Below, piece after piece: positions 16,827-26,383 of a stretch of DNA of 64,000 nt (the first letter of the stretch is position 1; every line of letters begins with the position of its first letter). The stretch comes from an uncultured Clostridia bacterium (GTDB lineage Bacteria > Bacillota > Clostridia > TANB77 > CAG-508), in contig CAMMZC010000007.1 of the NCBI GenBank assembly GCA_946529215.1, positions 24,882 through 88,881 on the forward strand, given 5' to 3'. The notes below the pieces were generated by a model. That model searched no databases. It saw only the letters and a list, made by a program, of their open reading frames with translations, and was not told the origin of the DNA. A program made the translations under genes and the position numbers.

Positions 16827-18965
16827 ATGGCTAAAGTAAGTATAATTGTACCTGTATATAATGTGGAAAAATACATAGATAAATGTTTGAAGTCTCTAGT
16901 AGAACAGACAATACAAGATATAGAGATATTAATTGTGAATGATGGATCTAAAGATAATAGTGAAAAAATTGTTGAAAAATATATTAAAGAATATCCTTCA
17001 AAAATAAAATATTATGAAAAGAAAAATGGGGGATTATCATCTGCAAGAAACTATGGAATTGAATATGCAACTGGAGAATATATAGCTTTTTTAGATTCAG
17101 ATGATTTTGTTGAAAAAGAAATGTATAAAGAAATGTATGAAATAGCCAAACAGGAAAATGCGGATATGGTAGAATGTGATTTTATTTGGGAATGGAGTTA
17201 TGGGAAAAAGATATTTGATAAAAGGAAAGAGTATATAAAAAAATGTAATAATGCTAATAAAATAGAAGACAAAGAAAGGTGTAATATAAAAAAATTTGAT
17301 GAAGTAACAATAGATACAGAAAGAAAGAAAATGATGAAAAAGCCTAGAGTTGTTGTATGGAATAAAATATATAAAAGAGAAATGCTTAACAAATATAAAA
17401 TAAGATTTTCTGAAGGTTTAATATATGAAGATTTAGATTTTTTTTATAAAATACTTCCACATTTAAATAAGATTTCATATATAAATAAATATTTTGTTCA
17501 TTATATTCAAAGAAAAGATTCTCTGTCTAATACACAAACAGAAAAAACAGAAGATATTTTTAAAATATTAGATAATATTTTTGACTATTATAAAAAGCAA
17601 AATTTATTTTATAAATATGAAAGAGAATTAAAATATATGAGAAGAAGAATTCTTTTTGGAAGTTCCATGAAAAGAATTTTGAAAATAAAAGAAACGCAAT
17701 TAAGAAGAAAAATGATTTTAAAAACTGTAATTTATATGCTGAGATTAGGCTACAAAAGAAATTTTGTAAATAAAAAATATATAGAAAAAAATAATAAATT
17801 AAAAATATGTTTTGGAATAACGAAACTTGGAATTGGTGGGGCAGAGAGAGTTTTAGTAGATGTTGCAAATGAACTAGCGAGTGAATATGATATTACTATT
17901 TTTACTATTTATGGAGGAGGAGAGCTTGAAAAAGAGTTAGATTCTAAAATAAAAAAAATAAGTATATTTAAAGAGGAAAAAAATAATAGAATTATCCCCA
18001 TATATATATTATTTTGTGGAAAGTATATATATAACAAATATTTAAGAGGATATTTTGATGTAGATATTGCATTTTTAGAAGGACCAATTACAAGAATTTT
18101 TTCATATAAAGGGAATAAAAGAAAAATTGCATGGGTTCATAATGATATTTCAAAAGTTTTTGGAAAAAACAAAGAAGCAAAATTAAAAAAAAAGATAGAT
18201 AAATGGTTTTACAAGAAATATGAAAAGATAATATTTGTAAGTGAGCAAAATAAAAAAGCTTTTGAGAATGTATATGGAGATGTTTCAAAAAGGAAAATAA
18301 TTTATAACTATATAAATAAAGAAAGGGTTTTAAAACTTGCAGAAGAGAATTTGGACAATAATGAATTGGATAGAAATCTAAATACTAAAAAGAAAATAAC
18401 ACAGGATGTTTATAAATTAGATAATAAAAAGATTGATGAAATAATGAAAAAAGATTATGACTATGAAAAAAATTTTGTTGTAGTCTCAAGATTAGTAAAA
18501 CAAAAAGCAATAGATAGACTAATTAGAGTTCATAAAAGATTAATAAATGAAGGGTTGAAGCACAAGATTTATGTGATAGGAGATGGAGAAGAAATGAAGA
18601 GTTTACAAGCACTTTTGAAAAGATTAGAAGTTCAAGATACATTTATTTTTTTAGGTAAAAAGGAAAATCCGTATCCTTATATTAAAAAGGCTGATTTTTT
18701 TGCTTTCCTTTCATATTTTGAAGGATATGGAATGGTATTAGAAGAGGCGAAAATTTTAAATAAATCAATATTAGTTACAAATACTGCAGCGCTTGAGGCA
18801 GTTAAAGATTATGATAAAAAACTTGTTATTGAAAACAATGAAGATTCTATTTTTGAAAGTATGAAAAAAGTTATATTAGGTGAATTTAAATTTCTAGAAA
18901 AAAAATCTAATAATAATAATTATAATAATTATTACTTGTTGGAACAGATTAAACAGATTTTATAA
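16827..18965 (+). CDS. Bifunctional GT2-GT4 glycosyltransferase fusion
   Basis: 712 residues in two enzymes. Residues about 1-310 are a GT2 domain (VSIIVPVYNVEKYIDKCL, ILIVNDGSKDNS, GLSSARNYGIEYATGEY, FLDSDDF). Residues about 328-712 are a GT4/GT-B domain (FGITKLGIGGAERVLVDVAN, AWVHNDISKVFG, VVSRLVKQKAIDRLI, YVIGDGEE, and EGYGMVLEEAKILNKSIL with the EX7E-type motif). One protein could add two successive sugars. The tail is Asn/Lys-rich. Preceded by GAGAAAGGA; 22 bp before the next GT gene. Confidence 0.88.
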   Translation: MAKVSIIVPVYNVEKYIDKCLKSLVEQTIQDIEILIVNDGSKDNSEKIVEKYIKEYPSKIKYYEKKNGGLSSARNYGIEYATGEYIAFLDSDDFVEKEMYKEMYEIAKQENADMVECDFIWEWSYGKKIFDKRKEYIKKCNNANKIEDKERCNIKKFDEVTIDTERKKMMKKPRVVVWNKIYKREMLNKYKIRFSEGLIYEDLDFFYKILPHLNKISYINKYFVHYIQRKDSLSNTQTEKTEDIFKILDNIFDYYKKQNLFYKYERELKYMRRRILFGSSMKRILKIKETQLRRKMILKTVIYMLRLGYKRNFVNKKYIEKNNKLKICFGITKLGIGGAERVLVDVANELASEYDITIFTIYGGGELEKELDSKIKKISIFKEEKNNRIIPIYILFCGKYIYNKYLRGYFDVDIAFLEGPITRIFSYKGNKRKIAWVHNDISKVFGKNKEAKLKKKIDKWFYKKYEKIIFVSEQNKKAFENVYGDVSKRKIIYNYINKERVLKLAEENLDNNELDRNLNTKKKITQDVYKLDNKKIDEIMKKDYDYEKNFVVVSRLVKQKAIDRLIRVHKRLINEGLKHKIYVIGDGEEMKSLQALLKRLEVQDTFIFLGKKENPYPYIKKADFFAFLSYFEGYGMVLEEAKILNKSILVTNTAALEAVKDYDKKLVIENNEDSIFESMKKVILGEFKFLEKKSNNNNYNNYYLLEQIKQIL

Positions 18966-18993
18966 GAAAGTTAACTAGAAAAGAAAGGTGTTT

Positions 18994-19788
18994 ATGATAA
19001 TTTCAATATTAACTGCAACATACAATAGAGCAAAATGTTTGAATAATCTTTATGAAAGCATAGTTAAAAATGAAAAAAATAGTAAATTAGAAGTAGAGTG
19101 GATTATAATTGATGATGGTTCAACAGATGAAACTAAATCTATTGTTGCTCAATTCATAAAAGAAAAAATAATTAATATAAAATATTTATTTCAACAAAAT
19201 TCTGGTAAAATGGCTGCTATAAATAAAGGAGTAGATTGTGCCATAGGTGAATTAATTGTAGATTGCGATTCAGACGACTTTTTTTCAGAAAATGCATTTG
19301 AAATTATAGAAAACAATATTTCAGAATTACTAAAAAATCAACGATTATATGCTCTATGTTTTCTAAAACAAGATTTGAAAGGGAATATAAGTGGAAAAAG
19401 ATTTTTATCAAATAATATGGAAACAACTATGTTTGATTTATATTTTAAACAAGATATAAAAGGTGAGAAGATACTTGTTTTTAAAGCAAATATTAGAAAA
19501 AAATTCAGACATGAGTTGGAAAAAAATGAAAATTTTATAACAGAAGCTCGAATGTATCATAAAATGGATGAAAAGTATAGAATTTTATGTATTAATGAAG
19601 TTCTAGAAATTGGAGATTATATAGAAGATGGATATACAAAAAATATTTCAAAAACTTTTAAAACATGCCCAAATGGATATTATAAATACTTTAAAGAAAT
19701 TTTAGACAGAGGTTTAAAAGGAGTTTTGCTAAAAAAGAAAATTTATATTTTAAAACATTATATATGGTTTGGGATTATGAAAAAATAA
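18994..19788 (+). CDS. GT2 family glycosyltransferase
   Basis: 264 residues from the ATG at 18994 (AGAAAGG site 5 nt upstream; a GTG at 18988 overlaps it). Motifs: ISILTATYNRAKCLNNLY, IIIDDGSTDETKSI, NSGKMAAINKGVDCAIGEL and VDCDSDDFF as the DxD-like site. The pattern resembles GT2 enzymes annotated as SpsA-like or capsular transferases. Third of the glycosyltransferase cluster, co-directional and closely spaced, so likely the same transcript. Confidence 0.88.
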   Translation: MIISILTATYNRAKCLNNLYESIVKNEKNSKLEVEWIIIDDGSTDETKSIVAQFIKEKIINIKYLFQQNSGKMAAINKGVDCAIGELIVDCDSDDFFSENAFEIIENNISELLKNQRLYALCFLKQDLKGNISGKRFLSNNMETTMFDLYFKQDIKGEKILVFKANIRKKFRHELEKNENFITEARMYHKMDEKYRILCINEVLEIGDYIEDGYTKNISKTFKTCPNGYYKYFKEILDRGLKGVLLKKKIYILKHYIWFGIMKK

Positions 19789-19860
19789 TTAAGCAAATAG
19801 ATTTAAAATAGTTTGTTACTGTTAGAATAAAAAAAGGAAAGTTAATATTAAATTTATTTG

Positions 19861-19889
19861 TTGACTTTTTATTGAAAATGAAATATATT
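19861..19889 (+). promoter_or_regulatory. Sigma-A promoter for priA
   Basis: TTGACT at 19861-19866, 17-nt spacer, TATATT at 19884-19889. Leader of about 85 nt containing a possible short uORF. Confidence 0.65.
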
Positions 19890-19922
19890 ATTAAAGAAAG
19901 AAAAGAGAAAGGAAGATACAGT

Positions 19923-19958
19923 TTGGTAAGGGAAGAATTTATTGTTCTTTCTTACTAA
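19923..19958 (+). CDS. Possible 11-codon leader peptide upstream of priA
   Basis: TTG start 7-8 nt behind a strong AGAAAGGAAG site, reading MVREEFIVLSY then TAA. The coding bases also form a hairpin (GTAAG...CTTAC). The priA ATG, 20 nt downstream, has no ribosome site of its own. This arrangement would suit coupling or leader-peptide control. It is short and rests on the ribosome site alone. Confidence 0.3.
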   Translation: MVREEFIVLSY

Positions 19959-19978
19959 GTTGTAACAAATAGCAATAA

Positions 19979-22246
19979 ATGATAGCAGAAATAATAATTG
20001 ATAGTAGAGCTAAAAAATTAAATAGAAAATTTGATTACAAAATACCAGAGAATCTTGCAGATATAATAGATATAGGAAGCAGGGTTTTAGTTCCATTTGG
20101 TAATTCAAAAAAACTTGAACAAGGTTATGTAATTAAAATAAAAGAAAATACAGAATTTGAAGCAAAAGAAATAGCAGGACTTGATGAAAACTTGCCACAA
20201 GAGAAAATAGAACTTGCAAGATGGATGGCAAGAAAATATTTTTGCAATGTTTCAGAATGTATTAAATTAATGTTGACACCAGGAACAAGAAGTAAAGATC
20301 TTAATAAAAGAATGCAAGATAAAAAAATAAATTTTGTTTATTTAGCATGCAAAAAAGAACCAAATAACAGGCTAAGAGGCGAAAAACAGAAAAAAGCAAT
20401 GGAGTTCATTAAAAAAAATGAAGGAATGACTATTCCAGAAATAATAGAGTTTGCTGGAGTATCAAGACAAACTATCAATTCGCTTGTTGAAAAGGGGCTT
20501 TTAATATTAGAGGAAAAAAAAGTTGAAAGAGATCCTCTTGCATTAAAGAAAAAACAACAAAGCACAAAACTAAAATTAACCGAAGAACAGCAAATTGCAT
20601 ATAACAAAATAGAAAAATCAATAGAAGAAAATAGATTTGAGGAGTTTTTGCTTTATGGTGTTACAGGTTCAGGAAAAACAGAAATTTATATGCAACTTAT
20701 AGAAAAAGTTTTAGAATATGAGAAAAATGCTATATTACTGGTGCCAGAGATTTCACTTACACCGCAAATGTTGGATAGATTTATTGGAAGATTTGGAAAA
20801 GAAAAATTAGCAGTTTTACATAGCAAACTTTCTGTTGGAGAAAGACATGATGAGTGGATAAAAATTAAAGAAAATAGAGCAAAAATTGTAATAGGAGCTC
20901 GCTCTGCTATTTTTGCACCCACACAAAATTTAGGAATTATAATTATAGACGAAGAACATGATAATTCATATAAATCAGAATCAAGCCCAAGATATAATGC
21001 AAAAGAAATTGCAGAAAAAATCTGCCAAGAGAATAAAGTTCCATTGGTTTTAGGAAGTGCAACACCTGATTTAACAACATTTTATAGAACTCAAAATTCT
21101 GAAAGTATAGCTGATAATGTTTCATCAATAGATAGAGTTGGGACAAAAGAAATTACTTTATTAAAATTAACTAAAAGAGCAAACAATTCTAATTTACCAA
21201 CTGTAGAAGTTATAGATTTAAAAAAGGAACTTGCAACAGGTAATAAATCAATGCTTAGCCAAAGTCTATATAAATCTATAAAACAGAATTTGGAAAATAA
21301 ATATCAAACTATTCTCTTTTTAAATAGAAGAGGTTATTCAACATTTATAATGTGTAGAGAATGTGGATTTACGGCAAAATGCCCTAATTGCAACATAAGT
21401 TTGACTTATCATAGATATCAAAATAAATTAAAATGTCATTATTGTGGTCATGAAGAAAATCCTGTTAAAATATGTCCAAGTTGTGGAAGTGAAAAAATAA
21501 GGTATTTTGGAACAGGTACGCAAAAACTTGAAGAAGAAATAAAAAAGATTTTTCCTGAGGCAAGTACAATTAGGATGGATGTTGATACAGTAACCAAAAA
21601 GAACTCTCATGAAGAAATTTTAAATAAATTTAAGAATGAAAATATAGATATTTTAATTGGAACTCAAATGGTAGTTAAAGGCCATCATTTTCCAAAAGTG
21701 ACTTTAGTTGGTGTAATTGCAGCAGATAGTAGCTTAAATATAGACGATTTCAGAGCAAATGAAAGAACTTTTCAGATTTTAACACAAGTTGCAGGGCGTG
21801 CCGGAAGAGAGAATTTGCCGGGAAAAGTAATTATTCAAACATATAATCCAGATAGTTTTGCAATTGAGTTTTCTAAAAAGCAAAATTATGATTTATTTTA
21901 TAAAACTGAAATAAAATTAAGAAAACAGTTGAAATATCCACCATTTTGCGATATAATAGTAATAGGTTTTTCGGGAGAAAATGTGCAAGAAATTACAAAT
22001 GTAAGCACATATGTGTATAATTTGCTTAAAACAAATCTTGAAAAATACGATTTTAAGGTATTTATACCAATGCCTGCACCTATAGATAAAATTAAAAATA
22101 AATATAGATGGAGAATTATTGCAAAAGGAGATGTAATAGAAGATGTTACAATTGTAATTAATAAATGTTTGCAAAAAGTATATGAGTCTGGAATTGGCAA
22201 AAAAACAAATATTGCAGTTGATGTGAATCCAAATAATATGATATAG
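19979..22246 (+). CDS. priA: Primosomal protein N' (PriA helicase)
   Basis: 755 residues. PriA restarts collapsed forks by 3'-5' unwinding and loading of the replicative helicase. Order: N-terminal 3'BD (MIAEIIIDSRAKKLNRKFDY), winged helix (about 130-190), helicase lobe 1 with Walker A GVTGSGKTEIYM (about residue 226) and DEEH box IIIDEEHDNSY, then zinc-binding cysteines CRECGF, CPNC, CHYCG and CPSCGS (about 460-505), and lobe 2 with AGRAGRE. The N-terminus aligns with known PriA starts, so the ATG is right although no SD lies before it. It precedes def and fmt, a common Firmicute order. Confidence 0.96.
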   Translation: MIAEIIIDSRAKKLNRKFDYKIPENLADIIDIGSRVLVPFGNSKKLEQGYVIKIKENTEFEAKEIAGLDENLPQEKIELARWMARKYFCNVSECIKLMLTPGTRSKDLNKRMQDKKINFVYLACKKEPNNRLRGEKQKKAMEFIKKNEGMTIPEIIEFAGVSRQTINSLVEKGLLILEEKKVERDPLALKKKQQSTKLKLTEEQQIAYNKIEKSIEENRFEEFLLYGVTGSGKTEIYMQLIEKVLEYEKNAILLVPEISLTPQMLDRFIGRFGKEKLAVLHSKLSVGERHDEWIKIKENRAKIVIGARSAIFAPTQNLGIIIIDEEHDNSYKSESSPRYNAKEIAEKICQENKVPLVLGSATPDLTTFYRTQNSESIADNVSSIDRVGTKEITLLKLTKRANNSNLPTVEVIDLKKELATGNKSMLSQSLYKSIKQNLENKYQTILFLNRRGYSTFIMCRECGFTAKCPNCNISLTYHRYQNKLKCHYCGHEENPVKICPSCGSEKIRYFGTGTQKLEEEIKKIFPEASTIRMDVDTVTKKNSHEEILNKFKNENIDILIGTQMVVKGHHFPKVTLVGVIAADSSLNIDDFRANERTFQILTQVAGRAGRENLPGKVIIQTYNPDSFAIEFSKKQNYDLFYKTEIKLRKQLKYPPFCDIIVIGFSGENVQEITNVSTYVYNLLKTNLEKYDFKVFIPMPAPIDKIKNKYRWRIIAKGDVIEDVTIVINKCLQKVYESGIGKKTNIAVDVNPNNMI

Positions 22247-22257
22247 GGGGGAAAAAA

Positions 22258-22743
22258 ATGGCACTAAGAACAATAAGAGAAGATGGAGACGAAATATTAA
22301 GAAAAAGATCAAGAGAAGTAGTAATAGACGATATAACAGGGGAAAAAATTCAAAGTTTAATAGATGATATGATAGAAACAATGCATAATTTTAATGGAGT
22401 TGGACTTGCAGCTGTACAAGTTGGAATTTTAAAAAGAGTAGTAGTAATTGATGTAGAAGATGGAAATGGACCTTATGTATTTATTAATCCTCAAATTATG
22501 AAAACAAAAGGAGAAAAAGAATGTGACGAAGGTTGTTTAAGTTTTCCAAATCAATTCGGAAAAGTTATAAGACCTACAGAAGTTGTAGTGGAGTTTTATG
22601 ACAGAAATGCTAAAAAGAAAAAAATTAAAGCAAAAGATCTACTTGCACAAGCAATAAGCCACGAATGTGATCATTTGGAAGGAATTTTATTCGTAGATAA
22701 GGTACTTCCTGGAACTTTAGAATATGTTACTCCAGAGGAGTAG
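22258..22743 (+). CDS. def: Peptide deformylase
   Basis: 161 residues. Removes the formyl group from nascent N-terminal Met. All three motifs are present: GVGLAAVQVG (motif 1, with Val where Pro is common), EGCLSFP (motif 2, Cys metal ligand) and QAISHECDHLEG (motif 3, HExxH-type). Starts 11 bp after priA behind ATAGGGGGG. Forms a functional pair with fmt just downstream, which installs the formyl group. Confidence 0.96.
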   Translation: MALRTIREDGDEILRKRSREVVIDDITGEKIQSLIDDMIETMHNFNGVGLAAVQVGILKRVVVIDVEDGNGPYVFINPQIMKTKGEKECDEGCLSFPNQFGKVIRPTEVVVEFYDRNAKKKKIKAKDLLAQAISHECDHLEGILFVDKVLPGTLEYVTPEE

Positions 22744-22825
22744 GTTTGAAAAATAATTGAATTTTGCCTAGCCAAAATGCCAATTCTTTTCCAAACGGAT
22801 AAATAGTTAAACAAGGAGAAAAAAG

Positions 22826-23815
22826 ATGAGAATTTTATTTATGGGTACACCTGATTTTGCAAAAATTTCGCTAGAATCAGTATATAATGCAGACCATGAA
22901 ATAATTGGAGTTGTAACAAATCCAGATAAGCCAAAAGGCAGAGGAATGAAAATGATAGCATCTCCTGTAAAAGAATTTGCTCTTGAAAAAAATATACCTG
23001 TATATCAACCTATAAAAGTTAAAAATAATACAGAATTTATTGAAGAAATAAAAGCTCTAAATCCTGATGTTATATGTGTTGTGGCTTATGGAAAAATTCT
23101 TCCAAAAGAAATTTTAGAAATTCCCAAAATGGGATGTATAAATGTTCATGGCTCGATTCTTCCAAAATACAGAGGAGCTGCACCAATTCAATGGGCAGTA
23201 TTAAATGGAGACAAAGTAACTGGAATTACAACTATGTATATGGATGAAGGTATGGACACAGGAGATATGATTTTAAAACAAGAAGTTGAGATTGGAGAAG
23301 ATGAAACAACAGGAGAATTATGGGATAGACTATCAATAATTGGAGGAGAGCTTTTAGTAGAAACTTTAAAGAAAATAGAACAAGGAACTGCGCCAAGAAT
23401 AAAGCAAGGAGAAGAATTTTCTATAGCTCCAATGTTAGATAAAGAAATGGCCAAAATTAATTGGGAAAATAAAACAGCACAGGAAATAAAAAATCTTGTT
23501 AGAGGATTAAATCCAGTAATGGGAGCATATTCATATATAAATGGTAAAAAAATAAAATTTTGGAAAGTGCAAATTATAGAATTAGAAGAGTTTTGTGAAA
23601 TTAAAAATTTTGATAAACAAAGATTAAATAATACAGAAAACGGAAAAATACTTATTTCTAATGACAAAGAAGGACTTTTTGTTAAAGCTAAAGACGGAAT
23701 AATAAGTGTTTTGGAAATACAAGGAGAAAATGCAAAGAGAATGAATATTAACGATTTTTTAAGAGGAAATAAATTAGAAGTAAATGAAAAATTTTTAACA
23801 ACATTGAGTAATTAA
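22826..23815 (+). CDS. fmt: Methionyl-tRNA formyltransferase
   Basis: 329 residues. Transfers formyl from 10-formyl-THF to Met-tRNAfMet. Motifs: RILFMGTPDFAKISLE, VTNPDKPKGRGMKM, VVAYGKILPKEIL, and the catalytic block NVHGSILPKYRGAAPI (Asn-His) with GITTMYMDEGMDTGD. The C-terminal about 110 residues form the tRNA-binding OB-like domain. Ribosome site AAGGAGAAA. Last gene of priA-def-fmt; terminator follows at 23861. Confidence 0.96.
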   Translation: MRILFMGTPDFAKISLESVYNADHEIIGVVTNPDKPKGRGMKMIASPVKEFALEKNIPVYQPIKVKNNTEFIEEIKALNPDVICVVAYGKILPKEILEIPKMGCINVHGSILPKYRGAAPIQWAVLNGDKVTGITTMYMDEGMDTGDMILKQEVEIGEDETTGELWDRLSIIGGELLVETLKKIEQGTAPRIKQGEEFSIAPMLDKEMAKINWENKTAQEIKNLVRGLNPVMGAYSYINGKKIKFWKVQIIELEEFCEIKNFDKQRLNNTENGKILISNDKEGLFVKAKDGIISVLEIQGENAKRMNINDFLRGNKLEVNEKFLTTLSN

Positions 23816-23860
23816 ATATAAAAGTTTAATTTTAAAAACATTAAAACTTATATAAAAAAG

Positions 23861-23917
23861 AAAATCTTAAAACTAATTATCTAAATAATTTGATATCTAG
23901 TTTTAAGATTTTTTTTT
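23861..23917. terminator. Bidirectional terminator after fmt
   Basis: AAAATCTTAAAACTA pairs with TAGTTTTAAGATTTT, followed by T-runs in both directions. Lies between convergent fmt and the minus-strand secreted protein gene. Confidence 0.85.
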
Positions 23918-24449
23918 AGTCTTCCATATTATGATGTCTTGTAGAATTTGTTTGTGCAAAATATGAATAGATTAATATACCGATACCAATAGCTGCTAAA
24001 GCCATTATAAGCCAAATCCAAGTTGTTGAACTTAATCCCATTACAGTATCGTCTGTCGTAGAGGTTCTTGTAGCTGTATATCCATCTGTATTATCGTCAG
24101 TTGTTCCCATAATACCTGTATTATTCTCAGTGTTTGAATTTACATCATTATTATTGTCAGTATTTGTATTATTGTTATTTCCTGTAGTATTATTAATGTT
24201 TGTTCCACTTTGCATATTATTTTGTATTGTATTTCCAGCATTTTGCATTGAACTAGTAATATTTTTAGATGTATTAGAAACACCTTGAGCTGCATTCTCT
24301 ATTGCATTCTCAGCTCCACCAACCATATTTTTCACTCCATCAGCGGCATTTTTCATAACAGAATTATCTTCTGTTGCAAATGTAAAAGAGCAACACAAAG
24401 CTATAATAAAAAACGATAAAATTGTACAATAAAAATATTTTTTCTTCAT
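23916..24449 (-). CDS. Secreted, membrane-tethered low-complexity protein
   Basis: 177 residues. N-terminal signal peptide (about 1-25, hydrophobic core with SFTFA cleavage-like end), an Ala/Asn/Gly amphipathic stretch (NAADGVKNMVGGAENAIENA, continuing to about 75), an Asn/Thr-rich linker (about 75-130), and a C-terminal hydrophobic segment (TWIWLIMALAAIGIGIL) with a short polar tail. No catalytic domain. It shares this layout with its neighbour at 24641-25063. The role is unknown; it could be a surface spacer. Confidence 0.65.
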   Translation of the reverse strand: MKKKYFYCTILSFFIIALCCSFTFATEDNSVMKNAADGVKNMVGGAENAIENAAQGVSNTSKNITSSMQNAGNTIQNNMQSGTNINNTTGNNNNTNTDNNNDVNSNTENNTGIMGTTDDNTDGYTATRTSTTDDTVMGLSSTTWIWLIMALAAIGIGILIYSYFAQTNSTRHHNMED

Positions 24450-24574
24450 TTTTAATTCTTCCTTTCCAAGGTAAAATAATTAAGTACAAAGTAGTTATAT
24501 TAAATATTACCTCTAAAATTTAGTTTTATTATAAAAACTTAAAATTAGTATTTGCCAAAAAAAAAAAAATATTC

Positions 24575-24601
24575 AAAAAAAATCCCATTTAAGGGATTTT
24601 T
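24575..24601 (-). terminator. Terminator of the second secreted protein gene
   Basis: AAAATCCC/GGGATTTT stem with short loop and, on the minus strand, a long T-run. 40 bp after the stop of the gene ending at 24641. Confidence 0.85.
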
Positions 24602-24640
24602 AAATTAAAAATTTATATGTTGTGATTTGTTAATTTAGTT

Positions 24641-25063
24641 TTACGAATTTAGTCTTATTAAAATTGCAATTGCTAAAAAGATTAGTAATACACCTACAAC
24701 GATTAAAGCAATATTAATAATATCAGAAACAGTTGAAGATTTAGATTTAGATGATACATTACTTATTGTTGTAGATTGTGTTTCTAAAGATGAATTTGTT
24801 GATGAAACTGAAGAGTCAGAATCAAATTCAGAATCTGATGTTGAATTAGAAGCAGAATCTACATAGTTTCCGACAACATTATTTGTATTTCTTGTAGTAT
24901 TTGTGCCTTCAGAATTTATTGACATAGCGTTATCTATAGAATTTGAAGCAACTGGTTGAGATACACTAGATGTTAGTTGATTTTCATCAATGGCATAACA
25001 AAAACTATATGAGATACATATAATAAATAATGTAACAAAAAAAATTTTTTTCAAAATTGACAT
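24641..25063 (-). CDS. Secreted, membrane-tethered Ser/Asn/Thr-rich protein
   Basis: 140 residues. Signal peptide (FFVTLFIICISYSFCYA), then a Ser/Asn/Thr-rich low-complexity body (about 25-110) and a C-terminal membrane helix (IINIALIVVGVLLIFLAIAI) with a short tail. It has the same architecture as 23916-24449 but low direct identity. Each gene has its own terminator. No function can be inferred. Confidence 0.65.
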   Translation of the reverse strand: MSILKKIFFVTLFIICISYSFCYAIDENQLTSSVSQPVASNSIDNAMSINSEGTNTTRNTNNVVGNYVDSASNSTSDSEFDSDSSVSSTNSSLETQSTTISNVSSKSKSSTVSDIINIALIVVGVLLIFLAIAILIRLNS

Positions 25064-25227
25064 TTTTTACACCCTTTCTTTTCATATGATTTATGTAATA
25101 ATAATAACACATTTTAAAAAAAATGTCTATAAAATAAAAAAAATTTTAAAAAATACTTGTTAATTATTTTTTTTTGTGATAAGATATTAGTGTTATACTA
25201 ATAAAAGAAAAAAGGAAGGAAGAAAAA

Positions 25228-26316
25228 ATGAAAAAGAAAACATTATTAAAAAATTTTACAATTGTAGCAATAATTACTACAACATTATTTATTTTTATGG
25301 GAGCTAATAAAGTTTATGCAAATAATATAACTACACAAGATTCTCAAAATATAACACAACAATCCAAAATATATGCTCAAATAGATACTTCTAATGCATT
25401 ATATACAGGAAAAAAAATAAAAAAATCAGTAGCTATTTATGATGGAAATGTTAAATTATCAGAAGGCATTGATTATTTTATAAAATACAAAAACAATGTA
25501 AAAACAGGCAGAGCAAAAATAAAAGTAATAGGTAAAGGAAAGTATAAAGGTACAATTACTAGATATTTTAATATAGTACCTAAAAAAGCAAAAATAAATG
25601 ATGTAATATTCTCATCAAATTTCAAAAAAGCAACAATAGAGTGGGAAAAAGATGAACAAGCAAGTGGATATGTAGTTTATATTTCAAAGAAGAAAGATGG
25701 AAAATACACAAGAGTTAAGAAAATTAGAAAAAATACTATTACAGAATATACAATCAAAAATTTAAATCCAAATAAAATGTACTATTTTAAGGTACGTTCA
25801 TACAAAATTATAGATGGAAAAATATATTATAGTACAAAATACAGTAAAGCCAAATCTAATAATGGTAAAATAGCAAAGATTTCTTTAGTTTCATATAGTA
25901 GTGGAAATAATAGAAATTATAATTTGAAAAAAGCATGCAAATTAATTAATGGAACTATATTAAAACCTGGAGAATCATTTAATTGGTTTAGAGTAGTAGG
26001 ACCTGCCTCAGGAGCAAGAGGATACAAAAAAGCCACAGTATTTAGAGGCAAAACAAAAAAAGCTTTAGATTATGGTGGAGGAGTATGTCAAGTAAGTTCA
26101 ACACTTTATCAAGCAGCATTAAAAGTGGGATTAAAAGTACTTGAAAGACATCAACATAGTCAACCTGTAAGTTATACAAAGCTTGGTAAAGACGCAACAG
26201 TTACATATGGAGTTAATAATTTAAGATTTAAAAATAATAAGAATTATAGTATTAAAATAGTTATGTATTCAAAAGCAGGAAGAACTACATGTGAAATGTA
26301 TCGTATAGCAGATTAA
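25228..26316 (+). CDS. VanW-domain secreted protein with Ig-like and FN3 domains
   Basis: 362 residues. Signal peptide about 1-31. Residues about 45-115 resemble a small Ig-like repeat of Firmicute surface proteins (KLSEGIDYFIKYKNNVKTG, GKGKYKGTITRYFNI). Residues about 118-205 form an FN3 domain (ATIEWEKDEQASGYVVYI). The rest is a VanW domain: LKPGESFNWFRVVGPASG, ALDYGGGVCQVSSTLYQAAL, LERHQHSQPVSY. VanW is linked to vancomycin-B clusters and to wall modification, but its activity is not established. Lies just before the mur genes. AAGGAAGGAAG site. Confidence 0.9.
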   Translation: MKKKTLLKNFTIVAIITTTLFIFMGANKVYANNITTQDSQNITQQSKIYAQIDTSNALYTGKKIKKSVAIYDGNVKLSEGIDYFIKYKNNVKTGRAKIKVIGKGKYKGTITRYFNIVPKKAKINDVIFSSNFKKATIEWEKDEQASGYVVYISKKKDGKYTRVKKIRKNTITEYTIKNLNPNKMYYFKVRSYKIIDGKIYYSTKYSKAKSNNGKIAKISLVSYSSGNNRNYNLKKACKLINGTILKPGESFNWFRVVGPASGARGYKKATVFRGKTKKALDYGGGVCQVSSTLYQAALKVGLKVLERHQHSQPVSYTKLGKDATVTYGVNNLRFKNNKNYSIKIVMYSKAGRTTCEMYRIAD

Positions 26317-26322
26317 ATATTT

Positions 26323-26367
26323 GTAGCCAAATAAATAATTTATATTACTTATTTGGCTACTTTTTTC
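26323..26367 (+). terminator. Terminator of the VanW gene
   Basis: 12-bp perfect stem GTAGCCAAATAA/TTATTTGGCTAC (26323-26334, 26349-26360) followed by TTTTTTC. Confidence 0.9.
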
Positions 26368-26383
26368 TTGTATAGGAAAAAGC

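Noticed and set aside
22258..22743. Peptide deformylase with altered motif 1 (Val for Pro) as a defect
   Set aside because: The position is variable in the family motif GxGLAAxQ; metal ligands and Glu are intact.
25740..26290. Vancomycin resistance gene
   Set aside because: A VanW domain alone does not confer resistance; vanH/A/X-type genes are absent.
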